From positions 2,307,501-2,371,500 of the forward strand of contig NC_134660.1 in NCBI RefSeq assembly GCF_030463565.1: DNA of 64,000 nt, read 5' to 3'. The notes under the pieces were generated by a model. It searched no databases. It was not told where the DNA came from and was given only the letters and a program-made list of their open reading frames with translations. This DNA comes from Pelecanus crispus (taxonomy: Eukaryota > Chordata > Aves > Pelecaniformes > Pelecanidae). The translations under genes were made by a program, and so were the position numbers. This document shows positions 1-11,879 of this stretch, piece by piece (the first letter of the stretch is position 1; every line of letters begins with the position of its first letter).

Positions 1-150
1 TGGATGGGCGGGTGGACGGACAGGTGACACGCAGGAGGGTGGGCAGGCAGAAGGATGGCTGGGCGGGCAAGTGGGTGGCTGGATAGACAGACACCCAGGC
101 GGGTGGACGGACAGACGGACGTATGGGCGGGGATGATTCCCTGGGCCAGG
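1..150. repeat. Imperfect short-period GGAC/GGAT/GGGC minisatellite
   Basis: The left edge is built of loosely repeated GGGCGGGTGGACGGACAG-like words with substitutions (copies near 7-25 and 99-117). It is low-complexity DNA with no coding signal. Positions 150-420 are G-run and C-run rich and show no feature beyond that. Confidence 0.5.
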
Positions 151-428
151 AGCCATCGGAAGGGGCCGGGGGGGGGGGGGAGGGGGCTCTGTCCCCACGG
201 CTCCGCTCTGGGGGGGGGGACAGGCCCCGCTGTGGCCCCTCTGTGGGCACCCACCCACCCCGCTGCCACTGGGGACCGTCTGGGGGACACGGGGGGCCGT
301 GACCCCGGCCTGCGGCCGTGCACCCCGGGGGACGGGGACGGCGGCGGCGGCGCCCCCGGGGCAGCGGCGCCCATCGCGGGGCGGCCAGCGGGGACCACCC
401 TGCTCCCAGGGCTGGGGACAGACCTCAG

Positions 429-575
429 CCAATCCCCATCCGGGCCTCACGCTTCCAGCCAATCCACTGCCAGGGCTGGCGCCGCTGACCAATCGCAGCC
501 GTTTCTGCCCCTGGCCCCGCCCACCCTGGGTATATAAGCCGCCTGCGCGGGCCGTGCCTGGCCGCTCCCCGCGGG
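429..575 (+). promoter_or_regulatory. Orphan core promoter: three CCAAT boxes, GC box, TATA box
   Basis: CCAAT pentamers lie at 429-433, 459-463 and 489-493, exactly 30 bp apart and all in the same orientation. They are followed by a GC box (CCCCGCCCACC, about 516-526) and a TATATAAG box at 531-538. This is the textbook order and spacing of an NF-Y/TATA promoter firing rightward, with a start expected near 560-570. I recognise no gene downstream. The first ATG (610) opens a 65-codon Gly-rich frame ending at 807 that resembles no family I know. It could drive a non-coding RNA or the first exon of an unknown gene. Confidence 0.55.
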
Positions 576-609
576 GTGCCCGGGGGTCCCCGCGTCCTTG
601 CCCCCCGCG

Positions 610-807
610 ATGTCCCCCGTGGAGCGGATGGAGGGGGGCGGGATCCGGCCCTGCCTGGATGGGGGGGGGGACCCCCCTGCTGTGTCCGGGGGTCCCCGTG
701 GCGGGGGGACACGGCCCTGCGGGGGCAGCGGGTGGGTCGCTGATGGGGGGGGGGGGGGGGGGCACACACAGGGGATGGGGACACCCCGCCTTCACTCGTG
801 GCTGTGA
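610..807 (+). other. Short Gly-rich frame downstream of the orphan promoter, doubtful coding
   Basis: The first ATG after the TATA box starts MSPVERMEGGGIRPCLDGGG and the frame ends at TGA 805-807 (65 aa). Much of it is translated G-runs, so it may only be 5' sequence of a non-coding transcript or of a spliced gene. I assign no function. A possible donor lies near 731 (AGCGG followed by GTGGGT). From 810 to 1190 I see only GC-rich sequence and an 18-bp A run near 1034. Confidence 0.15.
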
Positions 808-898
808 GGTGCCACCACCCCCTCTGCTCACCCTGGGCACCTGCCCGTCCCGATGACGGCGCAGGCAGGCGAAAACTGAGCCCTTCCCCATGGAGCAA

Positions 899-918
899 CG
901 GGGAAACTGAGGCACGGG
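899..918 (+). repeat. First of nine scattered copies of a 16-20 bp GGGGAAACTGAGGCACGG word
   Basis: The near-identical word GGGGAAACTGAGGCACGG occurs at 899-918, 15449-15468, 17603-17622, 19900-19917, 24909-24926, 27673-27690, 54715-54732 and 55861-55880 on the plus strand and at 20853-20871 on the minus strand. Flanks do not match beyond the word. The tail of the amniote MIR/CORE SINE contains CCTCAGTTTCCTCATCTG, so these may be the best-preserved piece of old MIR-like copies. That reading is inference. Confidence 0.6.
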
Positions 919-1194
919 TCGCCCGGGACCACTGCAGGGCCAGGGAGCAAAGCCACCCCCCATGGCTGTCCCCCAGGACCTCCCCTTTGTCCCCACGGGC
1001 ATCCCTGGCTGCTCACCCCCAGCTGCGCCTGGGAAAAAAAAAAAAAAAAATCCCCCAGCGATGCCCAAAATGGGGGGGGGGAGACTTAATTGAGGCGGGG
1101 GGGGTGCTGGACCCCAGAGCCCGGGGGGGGGCCGCGGGGCGAAGGTCGGGTGAAGGGCGCCGGCAGCGGCACGCGAAGGGGCGGGGGCCGATGC

Positions 1195-1570
1195 GGCGCG
1201 TGGTGCCAGCTGTATCCGGAGAAAGGCAAATAATTCAGCGGCACCAACCGGAGAGGAACCAGCCCGCCGAGCCACGTGCCAAAATACCAGCAGTAAAGTA
1301 GTTAAATGAATCCAGCGCGGGAGCGAGGAGCCTGCGAGAGCCGGCTTGGGCCCCCATCCAAAGGAGTTAATGTCCCACAGTATGATCGATTAGTTGTCAG
1401 ATGTGATTTCAAACCAATACAAGATGAATGGCATCATTTTCCTTCTCTCATTTTAGGCAGAATTAAGAAGCCATTAGCTAACACAAATTTTTGGCAACTT
1501 TAATAAAAAAGCTCCAATATACATTTGTAGCAAACGTTCCCCAAGGTAACCGTGAGGATGCAAATCACCT
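1195..1570. promoter_or_regulatory. AT-rich enhancer-like island A (POU octamer, E-box, homeodomain)
   Basis: About 370 bp of ordinary-composition DNA sits abruptly in GC-rich surroundings, the usual look of a conserved non-coding element in such a region. It carries a perfect octamer ATGCAAAT (1558-1565), a NeuroD/Neurogenin-type E-box CAGATG (1399-1404), GGCAAATAATTC (about 1226) and CCATTAGC-type homeodomain words. No conserved reading frame is seen. Proximity to NEUROD2 suggests a neuronal enhancer; conservation could not be tested here. Confidence 0.4.
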
Positions 1571-2264
1571 CCCGCGTCCTGCCCGGCTCCGTGTCTGCGG
1601 CGCCGCCGGTGCCGGTGCCAACACCGTGCCCACCAGCTCCGGCGTCGAGAGGAGACGCCGGCGGAGGATTTTCCTCCTGCTGGAGCGAACCAGCGGGGAT
1701 CCCTTGCCCGGCCTACGGCGCAGAGCCCCGGTGCCGGCGAAGGCCTGGCATCACACGTGTGATGAGCTGGGAGGTCTCGGCCGCGGGCAGGCGGCGAGGG
1801 GCTTGGCGCCGGGGCGGGCAGGGGCGGCCGCGCGGGGACTAGTCAAGGACAAACCGTGCGCAAGCTGCTCCTGCCCGCGTGCCCGCAGGCGTGGGGCCGG
1901 CGTGCCAGCCCAGCCGTAGCCATTACGGCTGCGCGCGCCAGCTGCGGCCGCCCCATCCTCGTCCCCGGGGGAGGCCACGGGAGGGGGCCTGGGCACCGTG
2001 CCACCGCCCGGGGAACCGGGGCAGAGCCACGGCCCCCAGCCCCCCCGGCAGTGCCTGGCGAGGGGTGACGGGGTCAGGCGGGGTGATGGGGAGGGCGGCT
2101 TTGGGGGCCGGTGGCCGAGGGACGGGACCCCCCAGGGACCCCCCCAGGCTCTGGCGTAACCCAGGGCAGCCCCCGGGCTGCTGCCGGCACCGGCACCGGC
2201 ACCGGCAGGAGGGGCAGAGCCAGGCCGCGGCCACCCCCCCCGCCCCGGCCCAGCTTTCGCTGCC

Positions 2265-2525
2265 GGATCGCCGGATTTTAGGCACCAAATGGGGTTGAAT
2301 TAGGATTATTATCACAGCTGCTCTAAATGTAATTAGTTTCGCTCTGAACTTGTTTGCTTTGCCGGGATTACGGCACAATCCAGCCGATCCAGCGCTAACT
2401 TGAGAAAGGCTTTAATTACTCTAATAAAGCGGATGCCGGGTTAATGTGATGATTCCAAAGGTGTGTTTTTCAATTACATTTAACAAAAAGATTTATAGTC
2501 GGGTAAAATTTAATTAGGAGCGCGC
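2265..2525. promoter_or_regulatory. AT-rich enhancer-like island B (TAATTA, GGATTA, CAGCTG)
   Basis: A 260-bp AT-rich block with sharp borders. It contains GTAATTAG, TTTAATTACTC and TTTAATTAGG (homeodomain), two GGATTA words (OTX/PITX type) and a CAGCTG E-box near 2320. No coding frame or splice-site pattern is seen, so a homeodomain-bound regulatory element is the most likely reading. 1570-2265 is GC-rich without a recognisable feature. Confidence 0.4.
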
Positions 2526-3094
2526 AGGAGGGCCAGGCCAGGCGGGATGCTGCTCGTTGCCGGTGGTCACCAGGCCGGGACCTCGGCTTGAGCCCCGGAG
2601 CTGCCGCCGTGCCCCACGCGCTGACGGGGTCTGTCCGGGCACGGCGGTTGTCTGTCCTGCTGGGCGGACGGATGGATCCCATCAGCCCCATCCTGGGTGG
2701 ATGGAAGGGGGGGGGGGTCCTGGCTGTGCAGGGGTGATGCGAAGCCACCCGCACGCTGTCCCCGTCCCCTGCTGGTGTCCCCTCCAGCCCTGCGGCCCCG
2801 GGCGGGCGTTTTGGGGGCGTTGGGTCCCCTCTGTCCCAGTGCCACGCATGGGAGGCATCGCCCAGCGCTGCCGTCTCGGGATCCGCTCGAAGCAGATGGG
2901 ATCCAGCTGCGAGCAGCAGCGCGAGGACCGGGCTGCCGGGGGGAGCGGGGCCGGGGCCCGGGGGCCGCGGGAGGGGGCCGGGTGCTCCCACCGCCCAGCA
3001 CAGACCTCCGGCGAGCCTGGCCGAGCCAGAGCTGCCAAGAGAAATGGGCAGATTATGGGATGAACGCAGGCCAAGGCAGGGCTGGGATGCAGCC

Positions 3095-3155
3095 GCCGTA
3101 AATCAGCTTTTAAGTAGCAACAAAATGGACATTTCCCATATGAAATGAGCCACCG
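3095..3155. promoter_or_regulatory. Short AT-rich element with CATATG E-box
   Basis: A 60-bp AT-rich stretch in GC-rich DNA with CATTTCCCATATGAAATG, an imperfect dyad centred on the E-box CATATG. It may be a small regulatory site; it is too short to be sure. Confidence 0.25.
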
Positions 3156-3290
3156 CCTGCCGCGGAGAGGGGGGGAGAGGGGAGCCCAGCCGGGGTGCGG
3201 GCCCCCACGCACCTGGGTGGGGATGGGCAGGGTGGTACCCGGGCTCCGGAGGGGCTGCGGGGATGGGGCTGGAGCCCAGGATGGGGGGAA

Positions 3291-3672
3291 AAGGGAAGGG
3301 AAGGGAAGGGAAGGGAAGGGAAGGGAAGGGAAGGGAAGGGAAGGGAAGGGAAGGGAAGGGAAGGGAAGGGAAGGGAAGGGAAGGGAAGGGAAGGGAAGGG
3401 AAGGGAAGGGAAGGGAAGGGAAGGGAAGGGAAGGGAAGGGAAGGGAAGGGAAGGGAAGGGAAGGGAAGGGAAGGGAAGGGAAGGGAAGGGAAGGGAAGGG
3501 AAGGGAAGGGAAGGGAAGGGAAGGGAAGGGAAGGGAAGGGAAGGGAAGGGAAGGGAAGGGAAGGGAAGGGAAGGGAAGGGAAGGGAAGGGAAGGGAAGGG
3601 AAGGGAAGGGAAGGGAAGGGAAGGGAAGGGAAGGGAAGGGAAGGGAAGGGAAGGGAAGGGAAGGGAAGGGAA
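3291..3672 (+). repeat. Perfect (AAGGG)n pentanucleotide microsatellite, about 76 units
   Basis: 382 bp of AAGGG repeats without a single interruption. All three frames on both strands stay open, which produces long spurious ORFs (Lys-Gly-Arg-Glu runs). Perfection implies recent expansion or active maintenance. AAGGG is the motif known to form quadruplex/triplex DNA when expanded in human RFC1. Confidence 0.98.
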
Positions 3673-4484
3673 CAGGGCCTGGCTGCCGCAGGGTGCTCAG
3701 GTGGGCACCACCTGCTCTCCAGAGCTGCCGGCCAGTGCCAGCCCTGCATCTGCTGGATCCAGGCTCCCCCGCTGCTCCCCCCCGCCCCTGCTTGGGTTTT
3801 GCCCCTTTTCCCCCCCGGGGCCTGGGAGGGGCTGGGGGGCAGGTTCCGTCCTTCCCACAGGCCTTGGGGCTGCGGACCCCTGGGCTGCTCAGCAGAGCCC
3901 CGGCTGCCTGGGTGCCCCCGGCCCTGGGTGCCCCCTTCCCTTGGGTGCCCCCTGCCCCCCCACTGCTGTCCCCCCCCCAGCCCATCTGTGCAGCCACCCC
4001 AGCACTGGCCGTGCCCCACCGGGGTGCAGGGGCCTCCCCTCGCCCTCCTCACCCCCCAGCGTCTCCCACCGCCCCCGGCCCACCCCGCGCCCCAGCCGGG
4101 GATGGGGGACAGGCCTCAGGGCTCGGCCTCACGCTGGCGGTGGGGCAGGGTGTAAATTGGGGGGGGACACGCCAGGGGACCACAGTGAGTCCCGGGGGGG
4201 TCCGGGAGCCCCTCTATTGCGGCTGGTGGGGACACGACGGGCACATGCACAGCTCCGTGCACCCACCGGGGTGGGACCCTGCCCAGAGGTGGGGGGGGTG
4301 CGCACCCCCCCACCCCACACCACGCACATGCGTGTGCCCGGGGGGGGGGGAGCAGCCGCCCCCCCCTGCCCAGCCGGGCCAAGCACCCCCTCGCCCCGCA
4401 GGCACCGGGGCCGGGCCGGGCCGTGCCCTGCGGCGGGGGGGGGGGGGACGGACCGGGCCGGGGCCCCCCGGGCTGGGCTGCAGG

Positions 4485-4610
4485 CGGTGCCGCATTCCGG
4501 AGTACCAGCATTTGCTGGCGGCCGGTGCCAGCAGGCGTTGGCAGGTTTGGAGCTTCGCAGCGATTCCAGGCACAGATGTCCTTGTTTTAACTCCTCTGCG
4601 ATGGAGCCTG
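4485..4610. promoter_or_regulatory. Possible small regulatory island with CAGATG
   Basis: Lower-GC stretch with ACAGATGTCC (E-box) and CCTTGTTTT (SOX-like). The evidence is base composition and motifs only. 3672-4485 is GC-rich DNA with C-runs and nothing else recognised. Confidence 0.2.
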
Positions 4611-4904
4611 GCAGGCCCGGCGGGGGAGGGGGCGGCTCGGCAGCCCCCGGTGCGGCGGGGATCGCTGCCAGCCCGGCCCGCCCCGGCCGCGGCTCCGGGT
4701 ACCGCGGGGACACCCCCCCTCCCCCCGGCCGGCGCCCGGTGCCTCCATCGCACAAAACCGGGGGCAGCCCCCCACCCCCCTCCGCTCCTGGCATCCCCCC
4801 CCCCCCCCGACCCCCGGGCAGCCCCCGGCCCCCGGAGCGGGGCCTCCCGGCCCGGTATCGGCAGCGGGGCCGCCTCCGCAGCGCGGCGAGAGCCCAGCGC
4901 CGGG

Positions 4905-5060
4905 AGCCTCCGTTTTTTTTTTTCTGTTTTTTTTTTTTTTTTATGGTATCTGCAATTTTGGCAGAAATCTGTCTTTAATTTAGCTGTCCATATAAAAATC
5001 CGCACTGTATAATAATGAACAGATGCCATGAAATTTAAACTGAAGCAATGACTCCTCCTC
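4905..5060. promoter_or_regulatory. AT-rich enhancer-like island C
   Basis: A T-rich tract (about 4914-4943) leads into 110 bp of AT-rich unique sequence containing CAGATG (in AACAGATGCC, about 5019), CTTTAATTTAGC and the A/T-rich CCATATAAAAA. No coding potential. It is most likely a non-coding regulatory element 3' of NEUROD2. Confidence 0.35.
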
Positions 5061-5509
5061 CCCCCCCCCCGGCTGGCACTCGCCGGTGGCAGAGGCGACC
5101 CGGAGCTGGCGCTCGCCCCGCGCCCCCGCCGCGCTCCGCCGGGCCGGGAGAGGGACCGGGCCGGGCCGGGCCGGGGGCACCGGGGGCGGCGGGGCCGGGG
5201 GGGCGGGGAGACACCCACCCCCCATCTCACCCTGCCTTGGAAATAGCGGGGCTGAGCCCGGGCGAGGCGCGACCGCGGGGTCCCCCCGCTGCTGGCCCCG
5301 CTCCGTCCCCCCCGGCCGAGCCGTGCGGGGTCCCCGGTAACACACACGCCCCCCCCCCCGCCGCCCCACGGGGTGACTTTGATCCCACGATCACGCAAAA
5401 TCCTGGCAGAGCCCGGCGGTAGCTCCCCGCCTCCCTCCTCGGCATCCGCCGGCCGCCCCCGCTGAGCACCGGGGCCGCGGTGCGGGCTGAGCGGGCACCG
5501 GTGCCGGGC

Positions 5510-5745
5510 ACCGAAGCCTTGTACCGGGGCCGAGCACCGCGGCCGTGCACCGGAGCCTTGCACAGGGCCGGGCACCGGAGCTTTGCACCGGAGCCTGCTA
5601 CCGGAGCCGCGCACCGCGGCCGGGGACCGGAGCTTCGCAACGAAGCCGCGCACCGGGACCGTGCACCAAAACCTTCCACCGGGGCTTTGCACCGGAGGTT
5701 TGCTTCGGAGCTTTGCACCGGGGCCGTGCACCGAGTGCGGGGCCG
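5510..5745 (+). repeat. Degenerate 13-bp minisatellite, about 18 units
   Basis: Tandem units of the form ACCGGAGCCTTGC run with constant 13-bp spacing and frequent substitutions (ACCGGGGCCGAGC, ACCGCGGCCGTGC). The GC-rich, CpG-dense array lies inside the CpG-rich tract 3' of NEUROD2. Long frames across it are repeat artefacts. Confidence 0.8.
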
Positions 5746-5749
5746 CATT

Positions 5750-7300
5750 GCGGGGCTGGTCGGGGCCGGAGCGGCGCGGGGGGGTTCCCGCATCCCCTCG
5801 CTTCGGCGGGGCCGGGGAAACAAAATAAAAAAAAAAAAAGAAAGAAAAACCGGGAATTGAACGTAAGCCGCAGCCCCGACGCCGGGGCCGCCCCCACTCC
5901 CGCGGCACAGCCGGCCCCGGGCCCTTCCCGGGAGCAGATGTCGGCGGCCCCCCCGCAGCCCCCGGCCCCCCCGCGTCCCCCTCCCCTCCGCCGGGGCCGC
6001 GGCCCCTTCCCCGCCGCATCTCCGGGCCGCGGCCCCGGTGCCGCCGGTTCCCGGTGCCGGCCGAAGGGGCCTCGCATGGCCCCTGCCCGGGCCCACGGAG
6101 CCCCCGCCCGGGCCCCCCCCACCCCCCCGGCGCGGCCCCGCGGCTTTTTCCCCGGCGGAACGGGGCCCTTCCCGGGAGGATGCTCGGCCCGGAGCCGTCG
6201 GAAGAGGCTTCGCGCCTCTGCGGGGAGCGGCGAGCGCCGGGGCCCGGACCTGCCGGGGGGTCCCGGGGGGACTTCGGGGGCTGCGCTCCCCCGCCCGGCC
6301 CCGGGTCCTCGCCGCCGCCTTTCCCGGGCCGGGCCCGGGACGTCGGGGCCGCGCCGGAGCCGTTCCCCGATTCCAGCCCCGGCGGCGCCGGCCCCGGGCC
6401 CGGCCAGGAGGGGGGCGCGGCCCGGCCCGAGCCCAAACCGGCCCAGATTTTCCCCAAAAGCCGCGGGGCTGTGGGGGTCGGCTCCCCCCGGCCTCTCCCG
6501 GGAGGAACCCGGGGGTCCGGCCCCGCAGCCCCGGTGCTGCCCGGCACAACCGGTCCCCCGCGATCGCCGTGGCCGTGGGCAGCGGCACGGCGCGAACGGG
6601 AGCTCGGTCCCCGTCCCTGCCCGGAGCCCGGGGCCGTCGGGTGGGGATGAGGATGAGCCCCGGCTGCGGGAACGGTAAAGAGACCGACGGCCGCTCGCCC
6701 GGGGAGGCGGCGGGGCCCGGCGCCCGTTCAGCACCGCCGCGGCGGACAGCTCCGCACCGGGCACCGGCACCGGCACCGGCACCGCGCCGGGGCTCCTTCG
6801 AGCACCGGCACCGGGAACCGGCACGGGCACCGGGAACCGCGCCGGGAGCCCAGCGGGTACCGGGGCCGCTACGGACGAAGCCGGCCGTGGCCACCGGGCA
6901 GCCCCGCCGAGGCCACCGGCACGGCGGGCCGGTGCCAGCTCCCGGCACCGATCTCCCGGGGGGGCGGCCCGGTGTCACCGCCGCGGCTCGCTCGTTTGAC
7001 GGCGGGGCCGGCACCGAGCCCGGCCGCCGCTCCGGCTCCCGGTGCCTTTATTGGCGAGGGGGGGGGACACCGCCTCCCCGGTCCCGGGGGGGACACCCGT
7101 GGGGCTGAGCCGCGTTATATCAGCGCCGCCCCACCGCGGGCCGCGCACTCGGGCGGCGGGAGCGGCGGAGGCACCGGCACCGCCGAGAGCTACCGGGGGC
7201 GGCCCCGGCGGCGGGGTGTTGGGGGGGGGGGGTGGTCAGGCCCGGTGCCCCCCCCCCGGTGCCCCGGGGCGGAAGGAAAGCGGCGAAAGCGGCGGAGTCA
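5750..7300. other. Continuous CpG-dense GC-rich tract, no gene seen
   Basis: About 1.5 kb of extremely GC- and CpG-rich DNA, broken only by an A run at about 5828-5850. I found no convincing exon, promoter or repeat apart from short GCACCG words near 6760-6830. Compositionally it is a large CpG island that lies downstream of the NEUROD2 transcript rather than at its start. Confidence 0.4.
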
Positions 7301-7307
7301 ACATTGA

Positions 7308-7321
7308 ATATTTATTAATCG
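7308..7321 (-). terminator. NEUROD2: Candidate far-distal NEUROD2 poly(A) element
   Basis: TTTATT at 7311-7316 reads AATAAA on the minus strand, about 1.9 kb beyond the NEUROD2 stop. The 14-mer ATATTTATTAATCG here recurs exactly at 7601-7614. Either copy, or both, could end the long 3' UTR. Confidence 0.25.
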
Positions 7322-7579
7322 CCGTCGAAGGACGCTCGGTAATTACAGGTTCGCCGCGAATCGCACCGGCGGCTCCCGGCGGGGCCGCCCCGGCGGGGCC
7401 CGGGCTGCGAGCGTCCAGCGGGGCCGGGGGGGGCCCCCGGGGAGGGGGGGGGGGCCGATGCATGCAGTTACCGCCGGGCCCCCCGGCCCCGCGCCCCCGA
7501 GCAGCGTCCGCGGCGGCGGGGAGCGGGGGAGCGGGGGAGCGGGGGAGCGGGGGGAGCGGCTCCCGGCGCGGGGGGGGCT

Positions 7580-9248
<1,669 letters not shown>

Positions 9249-10322
9249 TCAGTTGTGGAAGAAGGCGTTGAGCTCCTCGTACATGGGGCCCCGCTCGTGC
9301 GGGAGGTGCATGTCGTAGGGGAAGATGTTCTCGGAGTGGACCCCCCCGCGCATCCCCGCCGAACCGAAGACCAGGTTGTGGCCGGCGGGCCGGGAAGCGG
9401 GCAGCGCCGAGTAGTGCATAGAGTAGTGATAGCTTTTCTCGTGGTCGGGGGAAGAAGAGTCCTGCTTGAGGGAGAAGTTGCCGTTGATGCAGAGCGGGGG
9501 GCTGAGCCCACCGTCGTACTCCGAGCTGTTGTAGTCGGGGGACGCGTTGCCGTAGAGGCTCTCGTAGGCGGAGGCGCAGTAGCTGTGTGTCCTCAGCCCG
9601 TGGGAACCGGGGCCGGCGGCGGGCGGGCACTGCGCCGCGGCCAGCCGCGAGCAGGGGTAGGGGTAGGGGTGCACGGCGAAAGAGGCGTTGGGGCCGTGGA
9701 AACGGCCGCCCTCCTGCCCTTGCTCCGTGAGGAAATTGCGGGAATTGAGCTGCAGGCAGCCGGCCACCAGGTTGGTGGTGGGCTGCGACAGCCCCTTGCA
9801 CAGAGTCTGCACGTAGGAAACCAGGTCGGGCCGCTTGCCCGAGCGCAGGATCTCGGAGAGAGCCCAGATGTAGTTCTTGGCCAAGCGGAGGGTCTCGATT
9901 TTAGAGAGCTTTTGGGTTTTGGAGTAGCAGGGAACCACTTTCCGCAGGTTGTCCAGGGCGGCGTTCAGGTCGTGCATGCGGTTCCGCTCCCGGGCGTTCG
10001 CCTTCTGCCGCCGCAGCTTGGAGCGCTCCAGCCGCGCCTTGGTCATTTTGCGCTTCTTGGGGCCGCGCTTCTTGGGCCGCTCGCCCTCCGCCTCCTCCAA
10101 GCCTTCCTCCTCCTCCTCCTCCTCCTCCTCGTCCCCGCCTAGCTCCCCTTCCTCCTTGCTCTCCCCCAGCGAGCCCTCGGGCGGCTCCTCGGGGAGGGGG
10201 CAGCCCTTCCCCGCCCGCTCCTCCTTCTCGCTGCGGGCATCCTCCTCGCACTCCTCGGCCCAGCCGGCGAATTTCGGCACTTCGGGGACCAGGCTGGGCT
10301 CGCTGAAAAGTCGCGTCAACAT
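9249..10322 (-). CDS. NEUROD2: NEUROD2, neuronal bHLH transcription factor (357 aa, complete)
   Basis: Neuronal differentiation factor that binds CANNTG E-boxes as a heterodimer with E-proteins in the nucleus. The whole protein lies in one exon, as in other NEUROD genes. An acidic N-terminus with a Glu run (about residues 65-73) is followed by a Lys/Arg-rich signal (84-92), the bHLH domain (about 105-160; basic core [12 protein letters not shown], second helix [18 protein letters not shown]) and the NeuroD C-terminal domain (about 165-285). It ends in NAFFHN. Human NEUROD2 is 382 aa, so this one is slightly shorter. The start is chosen because [10 protein letters not shown] is the family N-terminus, sits in a Kozak context (CCACCATG) and follows a CTGCAG acceptor 5 bp upstream; the frame is open further upstream but that is 5' UTR intron. 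NEUROD1/4/6 are excluded by synteny and by the C-terminus. Confidence 0.98.
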   Translation of the reverse strand: MLTRLFSEPSLVPEVPKFAGWAEECEEDARSEKEERAGKGCPLPEEPPEGSLGESKEEGELGGDEEEEEEEEEGLEEAEGERPKKRGPKKRKMTKARLERSKLRRQKANARERNRMHDLNAALDNLRKVVPCYSKTQKLSKIETLRLAKNYIWALSEILRSGKRPDLVSYVQTLCKGLSQPTTNLVAGCLQLNSRNFLTEQGQEGGRFHGPNASFAVHPYPYPCSRLAAAQCPPAAGPGSHGLRTHSYCASAYESLYGNASPDYNSSEYDGGLSPPLCINGNFSLKQDSSSPDHEKSYHYSMHYSALPASRPAGHNLVFGSAGMRGGVHSENIFPYDMHLPHERGPMYEELNAFFHN

Positions 10323-10327
10323 GGTGG

Positions 10328-11549
10328 CTGCAGCGGGGGGCAAAGAGCCAGGCGTTACCGGCGGCCCCGCCGCCCCCCCGCCTCCCTCCCGCCCCCCCCC
10401 CCCCCCAACCTCCGCCCCGGGAGCGGCTCCGCGGCGCCGGGGGCGGCGAAAACGAATTGGGCGCGGGGTCGCCCGCCGCCGCCTCCCGCCCCGGCCGCCC
10501 GACCCCGGGGGCACCGGGGCTCCCTCGGGGCGCGGCGAGCCCCCCCCCCCCCCCGCCGCTCCCTCCCCGGGCTCGCCGCGGCCGCCGCCCGCGCCCCGCT
10601 CCCCCTCTCCTGCGCCCGTCGCTGCGGACCCCCCCCCCCCCCCGCGCCCCCCGCCCCCGGCCCGGCCGGTGTCCCCCCGCCACCCCCCGGTGCCCCGCGG
10701 GCCGGGCCCGGTGCCTCCGGCCCCTCTTTGACGCCTCCAACTTTTCCCCGCCGCGGGCGCGGAGCGGCCCCGGCCGCTGCTCCGCCACCGCCGTCCCGGG
10801 GCCGGAGCGCCGAGGCGCGGCCGCCGCCCCCCCCCCCTCCCGCCCCCGTACCCCTCCGGGCCGGTCAGCCCCGCCCGAGCCCCCCCCCCCCGCCCCTTCC
10901 TCGCCGCGGGGGTCCCCCCGGCCGCCGGAGCGCGGCCCGGGAAATGCGGCGGCAGCAAACGGCGGCGCGGCGGGGGGCGGCCGGGGCCGGGGTCCCCCCC
11001 CCCGGGGGGGCAACGCGGGGGTGGCGGGCTGGGGCGCGGCCGGGGTCGCCCCCGGGGCCGAGCGGTTCGGTGGGGCCGGGGCCGGGGGTCGCCGCCCGGG
11101 GCGGGGGCCGGGGCCGCCGCGGGGGAGCGGGGAGGCGGCTCCGCCGGGTCGGGGCCCCCGGGGGCGGCGGCGCGGCGGCTCCGCGCCGATTTCGTTGATG
11201 CCGCTCGGCCGCCGCTGCCCCGCTCCGTCCCGCCGGGACCGCGCCGCCCCGGGCGCGCCCAGCAGCGGGGGGGGGGGGCACAACCGGGGGGGACGAAGCC
11301 CCCAACACCCCCCCCGGGGGGGGGGTCCGGGGGGGGAGTTCGGGGGAGGGGGACACACACACACCCCATCGGCGGGGCCGGCGGGGAGCGGGAGAACCGA
11401 GGGCCGGGGGAGAACGAAAGACGGGGGGGGGGGGAGGAAAAAAAAAGGGCGAGACGTGGCGGAGAAACAAAATCAACATGGAAGTTGCCTTTTCTCCATT
11501 CAAGTTTCCTCTGCTGCCCTCCCAGCCCTCCACTTCTTACATAACTCAC
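10328..11549 (-). other. NEUROD2: NEUROD2 5' UTR intron
   Basis: The intron is inferred between a consensus donor (AAG then GTGAGT on the minus strand; exon end at 11550) and the CTGCAG acceptor just before CCACCATG. It is about 1.2 kb of very GC-rich DNA. A single 5' UTR intron before one coding exon is the known NEUROD arrangement. Confidence 0.65.
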
Positions 11550-11680
11550 CTTCGGGCGGACCGGAGGAATTCTTATTTCATTGTTCCCAGCATCTTCTGG
11601 GACCGGGACGCGGCTCCTTGAGGTGCTCCAGCCTCCTGCAGTCCTCTATCCAAAAGGAGGCGAGAGTGGCATCTCTACCC
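11550..11680 (-). other. NEUROD2: NEUROD2 non-coding exon 1 (approximate 5' end)
   Basis: The minus strand has CCGAAG immediately before GTGAGTTAT at 11550, a near-ideal donor. The AT-balanced block 11460-11870 stands out from the GC-rich surroundings and probably holds exon 1 and the proximal promoter. The transcription start is not visible, so the right boundary is a guess. Confidence 0.5.
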
Positions 11681-11835
11681 AGCAAAGGGGGGTACCAGCT
11701 CTGCTGCCAGTGCCATATGGTTGGCACGTCATGCGCGAGAGCTATCACATGAGAGCTAATGATTGACATGCGCTTGCATTCAGGGAGATTTGTCTCTCTG
11801 GGGAAGGAGGACTCGCCATCTGTCACTCTGTACTC
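11680..11835 (-). promoter_or_regulatory. NEUROD2: NEUROD2 proximal promoter with E-box cluster
   Basis: Upstream of the putative first exon lie several CANNTG boxes: CATATG (about 11713), CACATG (about 11747), CATGCG-type words, and CAGATG on the minus strand (about 11818). There is also TAATGATTGACATG (about 11758), homeodomain/PBX-like. Neurogenin and NeuroD proteins are known to activate NEUROD promoters through such E-boxes. An A-rich tract (11837-11874) closes the block. Confidence 0.4.
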
Positions 11836-11879
11836 AAAAAAAAAAAAAAAAAAACCCAAAAAAAAAAAAAAAACCCTCT

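Noticed and set aside
3195-5012. 605-codon plus-strand frame and its partners on both strands
   Set aside because: They exist because (AAGGG)n has no stop in any frame; flanking parts are GC-rich noise with no domain.
10323-11549. N-terminal extension of NEUROD2 to 766 aa
   Set aside because: The upstream frame is GC-rich intron; the family N-terminus [10 protein letters not shown] follows a splice acceptor and Kozak sequence at 10322.
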